64,000 nt of DNA from Paraphaeosphaeria minitans. Its lineage: Eukaryota > Ascomycota > Dothideomycetes > Pleosporales > Didymosphaeriaceae. This document shows, piece after piece, positions 33,773-43,978 of the stretch. The translations under genes were made by a program, and so were the position numbers. Where the stretch lies: the NCBI GenBank assembly GCA_015832175.1, contig WJXW01000003.1:3596001-3660000 (forward strand). The letters run 5' to 3'. The notes beneath the pieces are model-generated. The model saw only the letters and a program-made list of their open reading frames with translations, was not told the origin of the DNA and ran no database searches. How positions within the stretch are numbered: the stretch's first letter is position 1; every line of letters starts with the position of its first letter.

Positions 33773-35792
33773 ATGTCCGCGTCCTCCACATCGGACCCGC
33801 TCAAAGAAAGTGGTACGTGAGCTGAACCTCTGGCGTACTAAGAGTTGAAGCAGAGACATTGGGGGAGTAAATACTAGCTTAGACTGACCAAACAGCAGGC
33901 GCCGCCTCCAAGTCTAAGAAGAAGAAGAACAAGAAGAAGGGTGGAGCGAACACGAATAAACCGGAGGAAGTCGCGACTGCGAACGGGGACTATGACAAGC
34001 TGGAAGAGCACGACGACGACCCGGACGAGGAAGACGAACAATTCGTACGGCTCCCTTCGTTGTGCTGAGTTCACGGGCTCGATCAGCAAGACCACAACTG
34101 ACACCCTACAGAAGCCAATCGTCCAATCGCATGAGGGCGACGTTGACGATGAACGACCGCTTTCACCTACCACCGCACAAGCAAGTGCCGCCGCATCGCG
34201 CTCTATATCCTCCGCTGTGGCTCTTGGGCTGTCACGGTCACGGTCACAACAAGGGCTGTCACCATCCCCTCCCCCACCATCCGATACCAGCGCCCGTCTA
34301 GATGCGATTGCAAAAGAACGACACGCGCTACGGCAGGAGGTCACAGAGCTAAGAAAGAGCTTGGAGAGCATAAAAGAGAAACACGAGGAGGATATTGGCA
34401 CTCTGCAAGGCGAGCTGGAAGAAGCAAACGAGAACAAGGACCACTTCGAGACGCAGTACAAGAATCTGCTGGGGAGGGTGAACACCATCAAGACGTCGCT
34501 GGGAGACCGCTTGAAAGCTGATGCGGTAATTGATATGATTCCATCTGCTCTGGGTTAAGTTTCGTTTACTGACAGTGGCCAGGCCCGGATCGAAGAATAT
34601 CAGACAAATGTCTCCGAGCTTGAAGACCAGAATCGCGAGCTGCAAGAGAGCAACACTTCGTTGACCGGGCAACTTGATAAGTTACGAAAAGACAACGAGG
34701 CGCAGGCAGCGGAAGCTGCTACTTTGCGTAGCCGATCGACTCTCTCACAGCAGAATTGGATCAAGGAGCGCGATGAGCTTATCTCTAGAGAGGCCTTCGC
34801 CAGAGAAGAGTTTGAGAACGCAAAACAAGCCATGCAAGACTGGGAAGTCCTTGCTATGAATGAGCGCTCAATACGAGAAAATCTTGCAGAGAAGGAAGCC
34901 GAGCTGAAGGACCAGATAGAATCGTTACGCGAGGCGTATGAGAAAGCGGCGCGAGACCGTGACACAAACAACGAGGCGGTCGAGGGTCTTCAAAAGGCAC
35001 TCCAGGAGGTGCAGAATCGTGAGTTCACCTGTATCGTGTCTGCTTGCCGTACTAACAGGCCATGGCAGTGCGCAAAACCGAGCTTCGGAGGTCGGTGGAG
35101 AACTATGAATCGCAGATCGATGAGCTCCGCAAGCAGTTGCAGGTGGCACAAGAGGCTTCCACCGCATCCAAAACGACGCTGGAAACCACCCAAAAAGAGC
35201 TCGAGCGAGCTCTGCCTTTCGAAAGAGAGGTCAAAGAGAAGAACCTGCTAATCGGCAAGCTCCGACATGAGGCGGTGACGCTCAATGAACATCTCACCAA
35301 GGCCCTACGCATACTGAAGAAAGGCCGACCAGAGGACAACGTGGACAGGCAGATTGTCACGAATTACTTCCTCCATTTCCTGGCCATAGACCGATCGGAT
35401 CCAAAGAAGTTCGAGGCTCTGCAACTCATCTCTGCATTGCTTGGCTGGACCGATGGTGAGACTCAAGTGTGCCTTTTGATCATCGCACCAGCTAACACCT
35501 CGCAGAACAAAAGGAACAGGCTGGTCTAGCGCGCCCGGGGACCTCGAACAATGGTTTGAGGATACCCATGTCTCCGTTTAGGCGAACGCCTTCCACGCCC
35601 TCACTTAACAGCGGCATCAATGATTCCATGCTCATGGCCAGCAGCTCAAGCAACAAGGAGTCTTTGGCGGAGCTGTGGTCTGACTTCCTGGAACGTGAAT
35701 CCGACTCCCGTAGAGGTAGTGTACCGACATCACCACCGTCGAGGAGCGACACAGCGAGCGGATTAGGTATCAGCGAAGGAGGAAAGAGATAA
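33773..35792 (+). CDS. RUD3: golgin RUD3-like, GRAB-domain protein
   Basis: Six exons: 33773-33812, 33899-34044, 34112-34525, 34583-35018, 35069-35455 and 35506-35792, 569 residues. All introns are GT-AG and restore phase. The N-terminus is Lys-rich then acidic (DDDPDEEDEQF). Residues about 120-440 form a long coiled coil. The GRAB domain follows, marked by EKNLLIGKLRHEAVTLNEHL, VDRQIVTNYFLHFLAIDRSD and FEALQLISALLGWTDEQKEQ. In yeast Rud3 and GMAP-210 this region binds Arf1-GTP at the cis-Golgi. The Ser-rich tail has a FRRTPSTPS segment that could be phosphorylated. Expected role: Golgi tethering and structure. The first acceptor is a CAGCAG pair, so a one-residue alternative is possible. Confidence 0.9.
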
Positions 35793-36121
35793 ACCAGGCG
35801 AATTCTAATTCTTTGAAATCAGTTATTTCTTGTATTTACATAGGATACCTTCTGAGCGCATGTGAGCGAATGCATTGAGCGATCCATCGCATGGCAGGGC
35901 AAGTTTTCGTGGTATTGCCGGGTTGGACTCGAGGCCTTCCAGGAATTCGGTTGCGACATGCGTAACAGCATGCTAGATTGCCTAAATGGCTATGATACAC
36001 TTCCTCTACAGATGTCTTCCTTATGGTTACAGATGCTCTGCCGTTCTTCCCACCTCATAGCGCCGTATGCCAAATACGCCATCAAGTACAGTAATGTACA
36101 GTATCAACGATATTTCGCTTC

Positions 36122-36709
36122 TCATTTCTTAGACCACGTCGTGTGCTCCACGATGGGCTTGTTCTCCCTCGGATCGGGCATGACCATGCGCGACCTCATG
36201 AGCTCCTCACGCTTCTGGCGCTTCAACTGCTTCTCTTGCTTCCTGGTGGGCATTCGTACCGACCACCAGTGCTGGCCGAAGATATTGGACTTGATAGCTG
36301 CATTGAGTGTCAGACAGGACGAGCCAGCAGGGAAGATAATCCCCGGAAACTTGCCATCTACGCAGTAGGGACACAAGAAATGCGCCCGTTTGACCCTCCC
36401 GCACGCAGAGCACTTGTTCAGATTCGTGAGGTCTTTAAGGCCCTTGCCGGCCATGAAGCGTGTTCGCTTCTTCATGTATGATGTCTTCTTCTTCGGCACG
36501 GCATTCAAAAGTCCATCCCAGATGTCTGATAGTGACGGTATCGATGGCAACGAGAGCGGTATGGCGAGCGCCGCGAAGGGAGTGGGCAGCATGCGGAAGG
36601 GCTGGGCGAGGCGCTGCAGCAGCGGCAGGTTCAGAACAGGGCGGGCGGCGCCATTGAGGCCGGGGAGCAGCGTCTGCCACAGCGGTGGCAGCGGGCGGGC
36701 AAGGGCCAT
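36122..36709 (-). CDS. MRPL32: mitochondrial ribosomal protein bL32m
   Basis: ATG at 36709. The presequence is hydrophobic and basic up to about residue 70, then VPKKKTSYMKKRTRFMAGKG begins the mature L32, with the zinc-binding pair CSACGRVKRAHFLCPYC (four Cys). The frame is open throughout (195 residues), but 36298-36354 has all marks of a 57-bp GC-AG intron: GCAAGT donor, CTGAC branch and AATGCAG acceptor. Splicing gives CPYCVDAIKSNIFGQHWW and a 176-residue protein, matching the usual C-x2-C-V-x2-I/K spacing of family members better than the unspliced form. The Lys/Arg-rich tail is ordinary. It converges with RUD3 and diverges from CDC10. Role: large subunit of the mitochondrial ribosome. 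Confidence 0.88.
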   Translation of the reverse strand: MALARPLPPLWQTLLPGLNGAARPVLNLPLLQRLAQPFRMLPTPFAALAIPLSLPSIPSLSDIWDGLLNAVPKKKTSYMKKRTRFMAGKGLKDLTNLNKCSACGRVKRAHFLCPYCVDGKFPGIIFPAGSSCLTLNAAIKSNIFGQHWWSVRMPTRKQEKQLKRQKREELMRSRMVMPDPRENKPIVEHTTWSKK

Positions 36710-37007
36710 GGCGATGGAGCGGAGCGAATGCAGATGGCGCGTGCTGTCGTCGCCGCGATCAGTTTCTGGTGTTGAGAAGTGCAAACGCACCCCAGTCTCC
36801 AAGCTACCTCGCCCTAGCCGCGTCGAGTGTTAGCGTGCCTTCGCTTCGTGGCTGCCCCTTTCCGCGCCAGCAAGAGCGCCAGAAAGTCCTCCGCGACTGC
36901 CCTGCATTGTTGATACACACGCCGCCATCTCACCACTGTCTTCGCCTCTCCCGCGCTCCCAGGCTCCCACACACCGAATCGCCGCCCCAAGGCCCCCGTC
37001 ACCCGCA
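36710..37007. promoter_or_regulatory. bidirectional promoter, MRPL32 / CDC10
   Basis: 298 bp separate two divergent start codons, so both promoters and leaders must lie here. The CDC10-proximal half is C- and pyrimidine-rich (CCATCTCACC, CTCTCCCGC), common in constitutive fungal promoters. No TATA box is evident. Confidence 0.55.
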
Positions 37008-38208
37008 ATGGCTACCGCATATGGAGCACCGCAGCAGTCGGTCTACCCCGAGAGCTACGTCGGTTTCGACAGCATCACCAAGCAGATTGAGAAGAAGCTC
37101 GTCAAGCGGGGCTTCCAGTTCAACATCATCTGCGTCGGTAAGCTTCACGCGCACACAGCAGCCCGTGGAGAGGCTGGGGGAGAATTGTTGGGCTAACGGT
37201 TGCGCAGGACAGACTGGCCTCGGCAAGTCGACCCTCATCAACACCATCTTTGCCTCGCACCTCATAGACAGCAAGGGTCGCATGCAGCCCGAGGAGCCCA
37301 TCCGCCAGACCACTGAGATACAGGCTGTCTCCCACACAATCGAGGAGAATGGCGTGCGTCTGCGCCTCAACATTGTCGACACCCCCGGCTACGGTGACCT
37401 GATCAACAACGAGCGCTGCTGGGACCCCATTGTCAAGTACATCAAGGACCAGCACAGCGCCTACCTGCGCAAGGAGCTCACCGCCCAGCGCGAGCGCTAC
37501 CTCCAGGACACGCGTATCCACTGCTGCCTGTTCTTCATCAACCCCTCCGGTCACGGCCTCAAGCCCATTGACATTGTCGTGCTCAAGAAGCTGAGCGAGT
37601 TTGTCAATGTTGTTCCCGTCATTGCCAAGAGCGACAGCTTGACCCTTGATGAGCGCGCCGAGTTCAAGGAGAGGATAAAGGAAGAATTTGCCTTCCACAA
37701 CCTGCGCATGTACCCGTACGACAACGAGGAGCACGACCAGGAGGAGGTTGCCCTCAACACCTCGATCAAGGCAAGCACCTCTTGCCTCATACCATTCTCT
37801 GTGCATTTGCTAATTTTGTGTAGAGCATCATCCCCTTCGCTGTTGTCGGCTCCGAGAAGAACATCGTTGTGAACGGCAAGCAGGTCCGAGGTCGTCAAAA
37901 CCGTTGGGGCTTTATCAATGGTACGGCCCAGAGAATACACTGGTTTCAGACTCTGCTAACAATGTTCAGTCGAGGACGAGAACCACTGCGAATTCGTATA
38001 CCTTCGCAACTTCCTGACGCGCACCCACTTGCAAGACCTGATCGAGACGACGTCCCAGATCCACTACGAGTCCTTCCGTGCTAAGCAGCTGCTCGCACTC
38101 AAGGAGAGCTCCGCTGTCGGTGGCGGCCATAGCTCGCGCCCGATCTCGCCCGCCGCAGACCGCGAAATGAGCAGGAACAGCCAGCGGATGACGATGAACG
38201 GGTACTAG
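37008..38208 (+). CDS. CDC10: septin, CDC10 group
   Basis: Four exons, 37008-37137, 37208-37770, 37824-37920 and 37970-38208, encode 342 residues. The protein opens with SYVGFDSITKQIEKKLVKRG, as in yeast Cdc10. It has the P-loop GQTGLGKST, the G3 region VDTPGYGD, the AKSD G4 motif, the septin-unique element and HLQDLIETTSQIHYE near the end. It lacks the long C-terminal coiled coil, which is the mark of the CDC10 group. Septins of this type polymerise into filaments at septa and the growing tip. Intron 2 (37771-37823) begins GCAAGC and ends GTGTAG, so it is a GC-AG intron; reading through it would break the frame. The nearby plus-strand frame upstream of 37008 is not part of the gene. Confidence 0.95.
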
Positions 38209-39561
38209 GAGTTCCCTGCTCATAGTCGGGTCGACAGCATTGGGGCCAAGACGGCGGGACCTCCTGGGCCAAGGGCCGCCCCCATGATGGACCCGATGAA
38301 TTGAGGGCACGAAAGCACACGGGCGGCGAAGAGCAAGCGAGAGGTTGTTTGCGGTATGATACCAGTGCAGGTCTTAGCACGTTGACTTAGCCGAACGGGG
38401 CGTTCGTTGTGGGTTGCAAAGCGCTATACTTTCTAATCACTTCTTTACTAAGGCATGGATTATTTTCCACTTCAATTCGACTACGATTCTTCTCCTTTGT
38501 TCAGCGCAGGTGGGGGATGTGGATTTGATATGCGGAGGTATGGCTGGTTGTACCTGGGCCTCACACTCTAGGATAGCGGCGGTAATGTTGAGAAAAGTGC
38601 ATTACGAGTATCTTGGTGTGAAGTGCGCAATGGTGGATTTGTGTTCCCTGCCACTTGACTGGCCAGTCACAACATGTATAGTGGGATGGATCTTTCCTTC
38701 GGAATGTCCCACGTGCATGCGAGGTGTCCACTGTCAGACCACCTTTGGATGATATGGCGTGGTTTGGCTGCGTGGAGGAAGTCGCGATTCCTCTTTGCGG
38801 CAGTCACGCTTCGACGTTGACTTCTCACGCCATATTGAGACGCCAGCCTTCTTGAGCTTCTCCGCCGTGCTCGCACGATGCAGAGGTTCGAGGTGAGGAT
38901 GCGTGAAGCCCGAAGCCGCCATGAGACGACGGCGGACTGGTTGAAGGCATTGGGGGGATGGGGCAGAGGTCCAACATCGAGGTGAGGCGGGAGCCAAGGA
39001 GTCACTTGCATGGAGCAGGGCCCTGTGGGAGAGCATGGACTTTTTTGGAGAGTTCCATTCGTGTAGTAGAGACTATTTGTTGCTGCCTTGAGGAGGTTTT
39101 TTTTTATCGTGATGCTAGACGTTGGTGGTTTGGTGTGCTGGCTGAGGTGGGTTTGGGTGGTAGAGTGACTGCTGCCATCTGTGAGGGGAAGCGGTCGAGG
39201 ATTTGGGGGTGGGCGTCTTGTGTGATCAGATCATCAGCGCTCAGATCATCATTCTGTTCATGACTGGTTGAACAAGCCTAGCAACAACCCCCGGTCGATT
39301 TTTTGGCGTCTTTGTTCAACTCATCTTTGCCATCCACACCATTGCCTCGACCGCGATGATGCCAGCGGCTATCCACATCATTACCCAGACCACGATGACG
39401 CCAGCGGCTATCCTTGAGCGGCCCGATCCCCCGTTCTTCGACCGCATCCGCCGACACGAGAAAGCGGCTCGCCCCACGGCGAGGCCGAGAGACGACGAGC
39501 TGTCTTCGACGGATACCGGTGTTCTGGCAAAGTTTTGGCTCTTGGTTCCATCCGGCAGCCT
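38209..39561. other. 1.35 kb intergenic between convergent CDC10 and LTO1
   Basis: Several ORFs occur on both strands with no domain. The region includes the CDC10 3' UTR, a T-run at about 39099 and a two-copy 39-bp tandem repeat. No gene supported. Confidence 0.5.
39332..39409. repeat. 39-bp tandem repeat, two copies
   Basis: Unit 1 (39332-39370) and unit 2 (39371-39409) share ATCCACA(C/T)CATT, GACC(G/A)CGATGA and GCCAGCGGCT. They are about 85 percent identical by eye. It lies about 150 bp past the stop codon of the minus-strand LTO1 gene. Confidence 0.75.
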
Positions 39562-40155
39562 TCAGCTCAAGAACCGCGATCCAACAAAGTCCTCGATACT
39601 GTCGTCGCCCTTCTTCGTCTTCTGCCCACTGACACGGATGTTGCCCGCAGCAGCCTCTGCAGAGTCTCGTGCTGGCGATGTCGGACTCGCCGCCTCACCA
39701 ACGATACGCTCGATGATCTTCGCCTTGGCGCCCGCTCGCTTGAATCGGTCGTCAAAGTCGGCGACGGCTTCTTCGGTGTTGAGCGTGCTGAAGGTCAGGG
39801 GATCGGTCAGGCCGTGCAGCATGTGGATGTGCTTCTTCAGCCTCTCATTTCCACCCAGGCTCTTCAGTACCGGTTCTTTTGCTGATTCGCTCTCCTTCTC
39901 CTTCTCCGTGCTGGGCTCCACAGTGGTCGGAAGGTTCGGGGTAGCAGGTAGCCTTGCTCCCCAAACTACAGCTCGACCGTGCAATTGGCCGAGGGCAGCG
40001 AACTTCTCGAAGCCCTTCTCGAGCCCGAAGATGCGGCCTTCGATGCGACCGGTGCGGGAGCCGTCAGCGGCGCCTTGGGCGTAGGCGGTGGTGTAGAGGT
40101 CGTCTTCGAGAGTGAGGATGGAGTCGAAGGGGTCGGGGCCGGGGTTGGACGCCAT
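39562..40155 (-). CDS. LTO1: LTO1-like protein, Yae1/deca-GX3 domain
   Basis: Intronless, 197 residues from ATG 40155 (MASNPGPDPF). DPFDSILTLEDDLYTTAYAQ is followed by a run of Gly every four residues (GAADGSRTGRIEGRIFGLEK, GFEKF, GQLHGRA). This is the deca-GX3 helix of the Yae1/Lto1 family. In yeast the Lto1-Yae1 complex recruits the Fe-S targeting machinery to the ABC protein Rli1/ABCE1, linking it to ribosome recycling. The C-terminal half is charged and low in complexity; the extreme C-terminus (DFVGSRFLS) lacks the terminal Trp used by many CIA clients. It shares an upstream region with the methionyl-tRNA synthetase gene. Confidence 0.85.
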   Translation of the reverse strand: MASNPGPDPFDSILTLEDDLYTTAYAQGAADGSRTGRIEGRIFGLEKGFEKFAALGQLHGRAVVWGARLPATPNLPTTVEPSTEKEKESESAKEPVLKSLGGNERLKKHIHMLHGLTDPLTFSTLNTEEAVADFDDRFKRAGAKAKIIERIVGEAASPTSPARDSAEAAAGNIRVSGQKTKKGDDSIEDFVGSRFLS

Positions 40156-40680
40156 GGTGAATTGATGGTTGAGAAACCTGAGATAGAAACGAGGGGAGTG
40201 TGTTATGAGCTTCTTAAAAGGTGTCGTAGGCTTCAAGTATGATCCGATCCGGGTCTGAAAGTTCCAAGCTCTTTTACCTACCGGTACGTTTCTGGTTCGT
40301 CTCGGCGGTGAATGAACAAACACGTGTGCAGATTCCGTAGACAGCTTTCAATCAAATCCACTCGCAGCTTTGAACCCACACGGCTATTCTTGAGCGTAGC
40401 AGTGCGTATCAACGATGCCAGAAAAGTGGCGTGTGCTGCAGGCGTGAGTCAGCAGGGTCTGTGGCGGTGGTGGCGTAGCGGGGTAACTTTGCGTTTTCGA
40501 GGTGTAGATGGTCTATAGGCGGGGCATGTGCAGCCGCGCCCGTGTTGGACCGCCTTGCGTTCGGGGACTAAATAACATTTTATGATTCACACTCAGCGCT
40601 CGCTCATATACCGGTAGCTGAAGCCCGCCCTCGCTCGTCCCGCCTCTTACACTCCTCGAGTATACCCCCGACCTGCCGTC
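40156..40680. promoter_or_regulatory. divergent promoter region, LTO1 / MES1
   Basis: 525 bp lie between two divergent start codons. The MES1-proximal 100 bp are pyrimidine-rich (CCCGCCCTCGCTCGTCCCGCC region), typical of a housekeeping fungal promoter. No other ORF is supported here. Confidence 0.5.
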
Positions 40681-42600
40681 ATGGCTGAACCAGGAAAGAA
40701 GATCCTGCCAATCGACGGCGAGCGCAATGTGCTCATCACCAGCGCGCTGCCCTACGTAAACAACGTCCCACATCTGGGCAACATTGTGGGCTCGGTGCTC
40801 TCCGCCGATGTCTTCGCCCGCTACTCGCGTGCCCGAGGCTACAATACGCTGTACATCTGCGGAACCGACGAATACGGCACCGCCACGGAGACAAAGGCCA
40901 TCGAAGAGAAGGTCACGCCCGAGCAGCTCTGCACCAAGTATAACGCGCTGCACGCCGACGTCTACAAGTGGTTCAACATCGGCTTCGACCACTTCGGCCG
41001 GACCCCGACCCAGCAGCAGACAGACATTGCCCAGGACATCTTCACGAAGCTGCACAAGAACGGATACCTCGAGGAGCAGACCACTACGCAGCCGTACTGC
41101 GAGACCCACAAGAGCTTCCTGGCAGATCGATTTGTCGAGGGCACCTGCCCGCTGTGTAAGTACGACGATGCCCGCGGTGATCAGTGCGACAAGTGCGGCC
41201 ACCTGCTCGATCCGCTAGAGCTCATCAACCCACGCTGCAAGCTGGACGGCGCGACGCCCGTGCCCAAGGAGACAAAGCACGTATACCTTTTGCTGGACAA
41301 GCTGCAGCCACTGGAGGAAGAATGGTTTGCCAAGGCCAGCAAGGAGGGCAACTGGAGCTCCAACGGTGTTCAGATCACATCCAGCTGGTTGAAGGAGGGC
41401 CTGAGGCCGCGAGGCATCACCCGTGACCTCAAGTGGGGCACTGCTGTCCCTCTCGAGGGCTACGAGAACAAGGTCATGTATGTGTGGTTCGACGCATGCA
41501 TTGGCTACGTCTCGATAACAGCTACGTACACGGACCAGTGGGAGAAGTGGTGGCGCAACCCTGAGCACGTGAAGCTCTACCAATTCATGGGCAAGGATAA
41601 TGTGCCCTTCCACACCGTCGTCTTCCCCTCGTCCCAGATCGGCACTGGAGACAAGTGGACCATGCTCAACACCATCTCCACCACCGAATACCTCAACTAC
41701 GAACACGGCAAGTTCTCCAAGTCAAGAGGCATCGGCGTCTTCGGCAACAATGCGAAAGAAACTGGCATCCCTTCGGATGTCTGGCGCTACTACCTTCTCT
41801 CCCATCGACCTGAGACTGGCGACACAGAATTCGAGTGGAAGGGCTTCATTGACTCGAACAACAACGAGTTGTTGAAGAACCTGGGTAACTTCATAAACCG
41901 CGTCATCAAGTTCTTGAACTCCAAGATCTACGACTCAGTCGTACCAGACTACACCAAATTCACAAGCGAATACCTAGATGGGCACAAGAAGAAGGTCAAC
42001 GAAGCACTGAAGCGGTACATTGCCGAGTCAGAGGATGTCAAAATCCGGGCCGCCCTTGCGACAGCGCTGCACGTCTCGAGCTTAGGCAACACCCTCTTGC
42101 AGGACAATAAGCTTGACAATGCCTTGGCCACAAACGAGCCGGATAGATGCGCTGCCGTTGTCGGTATGGCCCTGAGCCACATCCACTTGCTCGCTTCCCT
42201 CATCCACCCTTACATGCCCGACACCACGACCTCTATTCTCGCTCAACTGAATACCACCTTCCTCACCATCCCCGACGAGTGGGAAGCCCGGTCGCTGCCC
42301 GTCGGCCACAAGATCGGCAAAGCTGCTTACCTCTTCTCTCAGATCAAGCCTGAGCGCGAACAAGAGTGGAGGGAACAATTCGGTGGGGTGGAGGCACGAA
42401 AAGCGAAGGAGGAGAAGGCCGCCAAGGCTGCTGCTAAGAAGGCAGAAAAGGAGCGCAAAAAGGCGAAAAAGGCTGCGAGTAAAGTTGGAGAGGGCGTTGA
42501 GGCGACCGAAAAGGGTGGAAAGGTCGAGATACCCGCCGAGAAGACTGCTGTGGAAGAGGTCGCCGAGGGCGTCAAGCAGACGAGTCTACAGAGCTCTTAG
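40681..42600 (+). CDS. MES1: cytosolic methionyl-tRNA synthetase
   Basis: Intronless, 639 residues. Class I signature PHLGN stands in the HIGH position (ALPYVNNVPHLGN, residues about 24-36), and the KMSKS loop appears as KFSKSRG near residue 350. The zinc-knuckle insert has CPLCKYDD and CDKCGH. The MYVWFDACIGY segment forms part of the Met pocket. The anticodon-binding domain follows, and the last 90 residues are a Lys/Ala/Glu-rich tail, here in place of the N-terminal GST-like arm of yeast Mes1. No mitochondrial presequence is seen. It charges tRNA-Met in the cytosol. The lack of introns contrasts with its neighbours. Confidence 0.95.
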   Translation: MAEPGKKILPIDGERNVLITSALPYVNNVPHLGNIVGSVLSADVFARYSRARGYNTLYICGTDEYGTATETKAIEEKVTPEQLCTKYNALHADVYKWFNIGFDHFGRTPTQQQTDIAQDIFTKLHKNGYLEEQTTTQPYCETHKSFLADRFVEGTCPLCKYDDARGDQCDKCGHLLDPLELINPRCKLDGATPVPKETKHVYLLLDKLQPLEEEWFAKASKEGNWSSNGVQITSSWLKEGLRPRGITRDLKWGTAVPLEGYENKVMYVWFDACIGYVSITATYTDQWEKWWRNPEHVKLYQFMGKDNVPFHTVVFPSSQIGTGDKWTMLNTISTTEYLNYEHGKFSKSRGIGVFGNNAKETGIPSDVWRYYLLSHRPETGDTEFEWKGFIDSNNNELLKNLGNFINRVIKFLNSKIYDSVVPDYTKFTSEYLDGHKKKVNEALKRYIAESEDVKIRAALATALHVSSLGNTLLQDNKLDNALATNEPDRCAAVVGMALSHIHLLASLIHPYMPDTTTSILAQLNTTFLTIPDEWEARSLPVGHKIGKAAYLFSQIKPEREQEWREQFGGVEARKAKEEKAAKAAAKKAEKERKKAKKAASKVGEGVEATEKGGKVEIPAEKTAVEEVAEGVKQTSLQSS

Positions 42601-43382
42601 GCGCTGCACGTGCGGTTCTATCTCCTTCTCTGGTCCACAATGAGGCTGGACTCGTGGATGGGATTGAATGGCTTTTGGCTGTTAATGTGTCTGTTTCTCT
42701 TGTTTGTATTACATACGTGGAGAAAGCAGCTTAGGATGACTTGAGTGGGGTTCGAGGAGTTCAAGAGGGCGATCGAAGATGAAGAGGGTGCATGAACAAC
42801 TTATGGAGCTGAGCATAGTTCGTGGACGTATATTCGTCCTTACGAATGGTTATGGGTTTCAAGGTGTTATGGTTCAACACGAATCTTAGCAGTCGCAAAC
42901 TCCTTGCGTCCGTTCACGTAGCTGACATCAGGTGACTACTTCGCACCTCGTATACCCCTGTTTGGCATTTTCCCAACCCAGCATGGGTGCAGTGACATCT
43001 ACCTAGCTGCGTTAGCCCGTGCAATATACGAATTACCCATCCACAGCCAATGCCACGCCAATGCATCGTAGCTCTGTTTATCAGGAACAGCAATAGATTA
43101 ACACTCCTCCAGACACCTTTTCCATATCATCGGCCCCTCTCATTCGCACTTACCATCCTCTAGCACTCCATGCCCCGACCCAACCTTCGCAAACACATCC
43201 ACCACATTCACAAACGGAACTTGGCGCCTTCCCACCAACCACTTGAGCTATCCCAGACCCATCTATTGCATCCCATAGCCACCCTTCCATCAATCTGCAA
43301 GTCCTTCCAGGCTCCTACTTCCTCTGCCCCCCTCGTCCCGAATCTACGACCTACAACCCACGATTCGCACCTCTACTTACGA
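42601..43382. other. intergenic leading to GAA tract
   Basis: The MES1 3' region, then about 250 bp of C-rich sequence which probably forms the leader of the Pro-rich wall protein. The ORF that opens at 43170 only becomes long because it reads through the GAA repeat as poly-Glu; I do not accept it as a gene. Confidence 0.5.
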
Positions 43383-43466
43383 GAAGAAGAAGAAGAAGAA
43401 GAAGAAGAAGAAGAAGAAGAAGAAGAAGAAGAAGAAGAAGAAGAAGAAGAAGAAGAAGAAGAAGAA
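43383..43466 (+). repeat. (GAA)28 microsatellite
   Basis: 28 perfect GAA triplets, uninterrupted. The last A is also the A of the ATG of the downstream gene (GAATG). Purine-strand tracts like this can form triplex DNA and are length-unstable. Confidence 0.95.
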
Positions 43467-43978
43467 TGCGCACCCATCTCATCCTCCTCCCACCTCTCAT
43501 ATGCATCTCCACCCAAGCCGCCGCACAAATCCCAACCCCTCCCATCCCCGCACCCCCACCACCATCAGACGTCTCAGCCTTGCCTCCCACATCGACGAAT
43601 CTACCACCACCACCACCGACGGGTCCAACCCCTCCAGGATTCTCCACCGGTCCGCCACCCTTCCCTTCACAGTCGCACTCCATCCCCTCCCCGCCACCGA
43701 TACCCTCGTCCGCGTCACCTACGCTGCCGGAGGAAGTTCGGCCGTCGGCTCCACCACCACCGCCGCCGCCGCCGATGGAGTCGATGTCGCTGGCTACGGC
43801 GGGTCCAGCGACGCCGACGCCGGGACCTGCCATACCCACGCCGACGTCTGCGGGTTCAGGTGCCGTGGCGTCGACGAGTGCGGCGCCCGGCACGGGTGTG
43901 CGGAGCGATGCCAGCATGGCAGGACTGTTGCGAGGGCTCGTTGCCGTCGTTGCGGCGGTGGGTGTGGGGTTTGTTTGA
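43466..43978 (+). CDS. Pro-rich, probably GPI-anchored cell-wall protein
   Basis: 170 residues from ATG 43466. An N-terminal signal peptide (MRTHLILLPPLICISTQAAA) is followed by about 85 residues dominated by Pro and Ser, including a run of eight Pro. A Thr/Ser/Ala-rich zone follows, then a C-terminal hydrophobic tail (MAGLLRGLVAVVAAVGVGFV) that fits a GPI-attachment signal. No catalytic domain. Such proteins are usually O-glycosylated and wall-bound. The start codon abuts a (GAA)28 tract, so its leader length and perhaps its translation vary between strains. The long minus-strand poly-Leu frame here is the shadow of the repeat. Confidence 0.6.
   Translation: MRTHLILLPPLICISTQAAAQIPTPPIPAPPPPSDVSALPPTSTNLPPPPPTGPTPPGFSTGPPPFPSQSHSIPSPPPIPSSASPTLPEEVRPSAPPPPPPPPMESMSLATAGPATPTPGPAIPTPTSAGSGAVASTSAAPGTGVRSDASMAGLLRGLVAVVAAVGVGFV

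Noticed and set aside
33874..34491. 205-codon antisense ORF over RUD3
   Set aside because: It is a Ser/Val-rich shadow of the Lys/Glu-rich coiled-coil coding strand.
36685..37007. N-terminal extension of the CDC10 frame
   Set aside because: Septins of this group start just before SYVGFD; the ATG at 37008 fits, and the extension overlaps the divergent MRPL32 promoter and 5' end.
39356..40084. 242-codon plus-strand ORF opposite LTO1
   Set aside because: The minus strand carries the clear deca-GX3 protein; the plus frame has no domain and is antisense.
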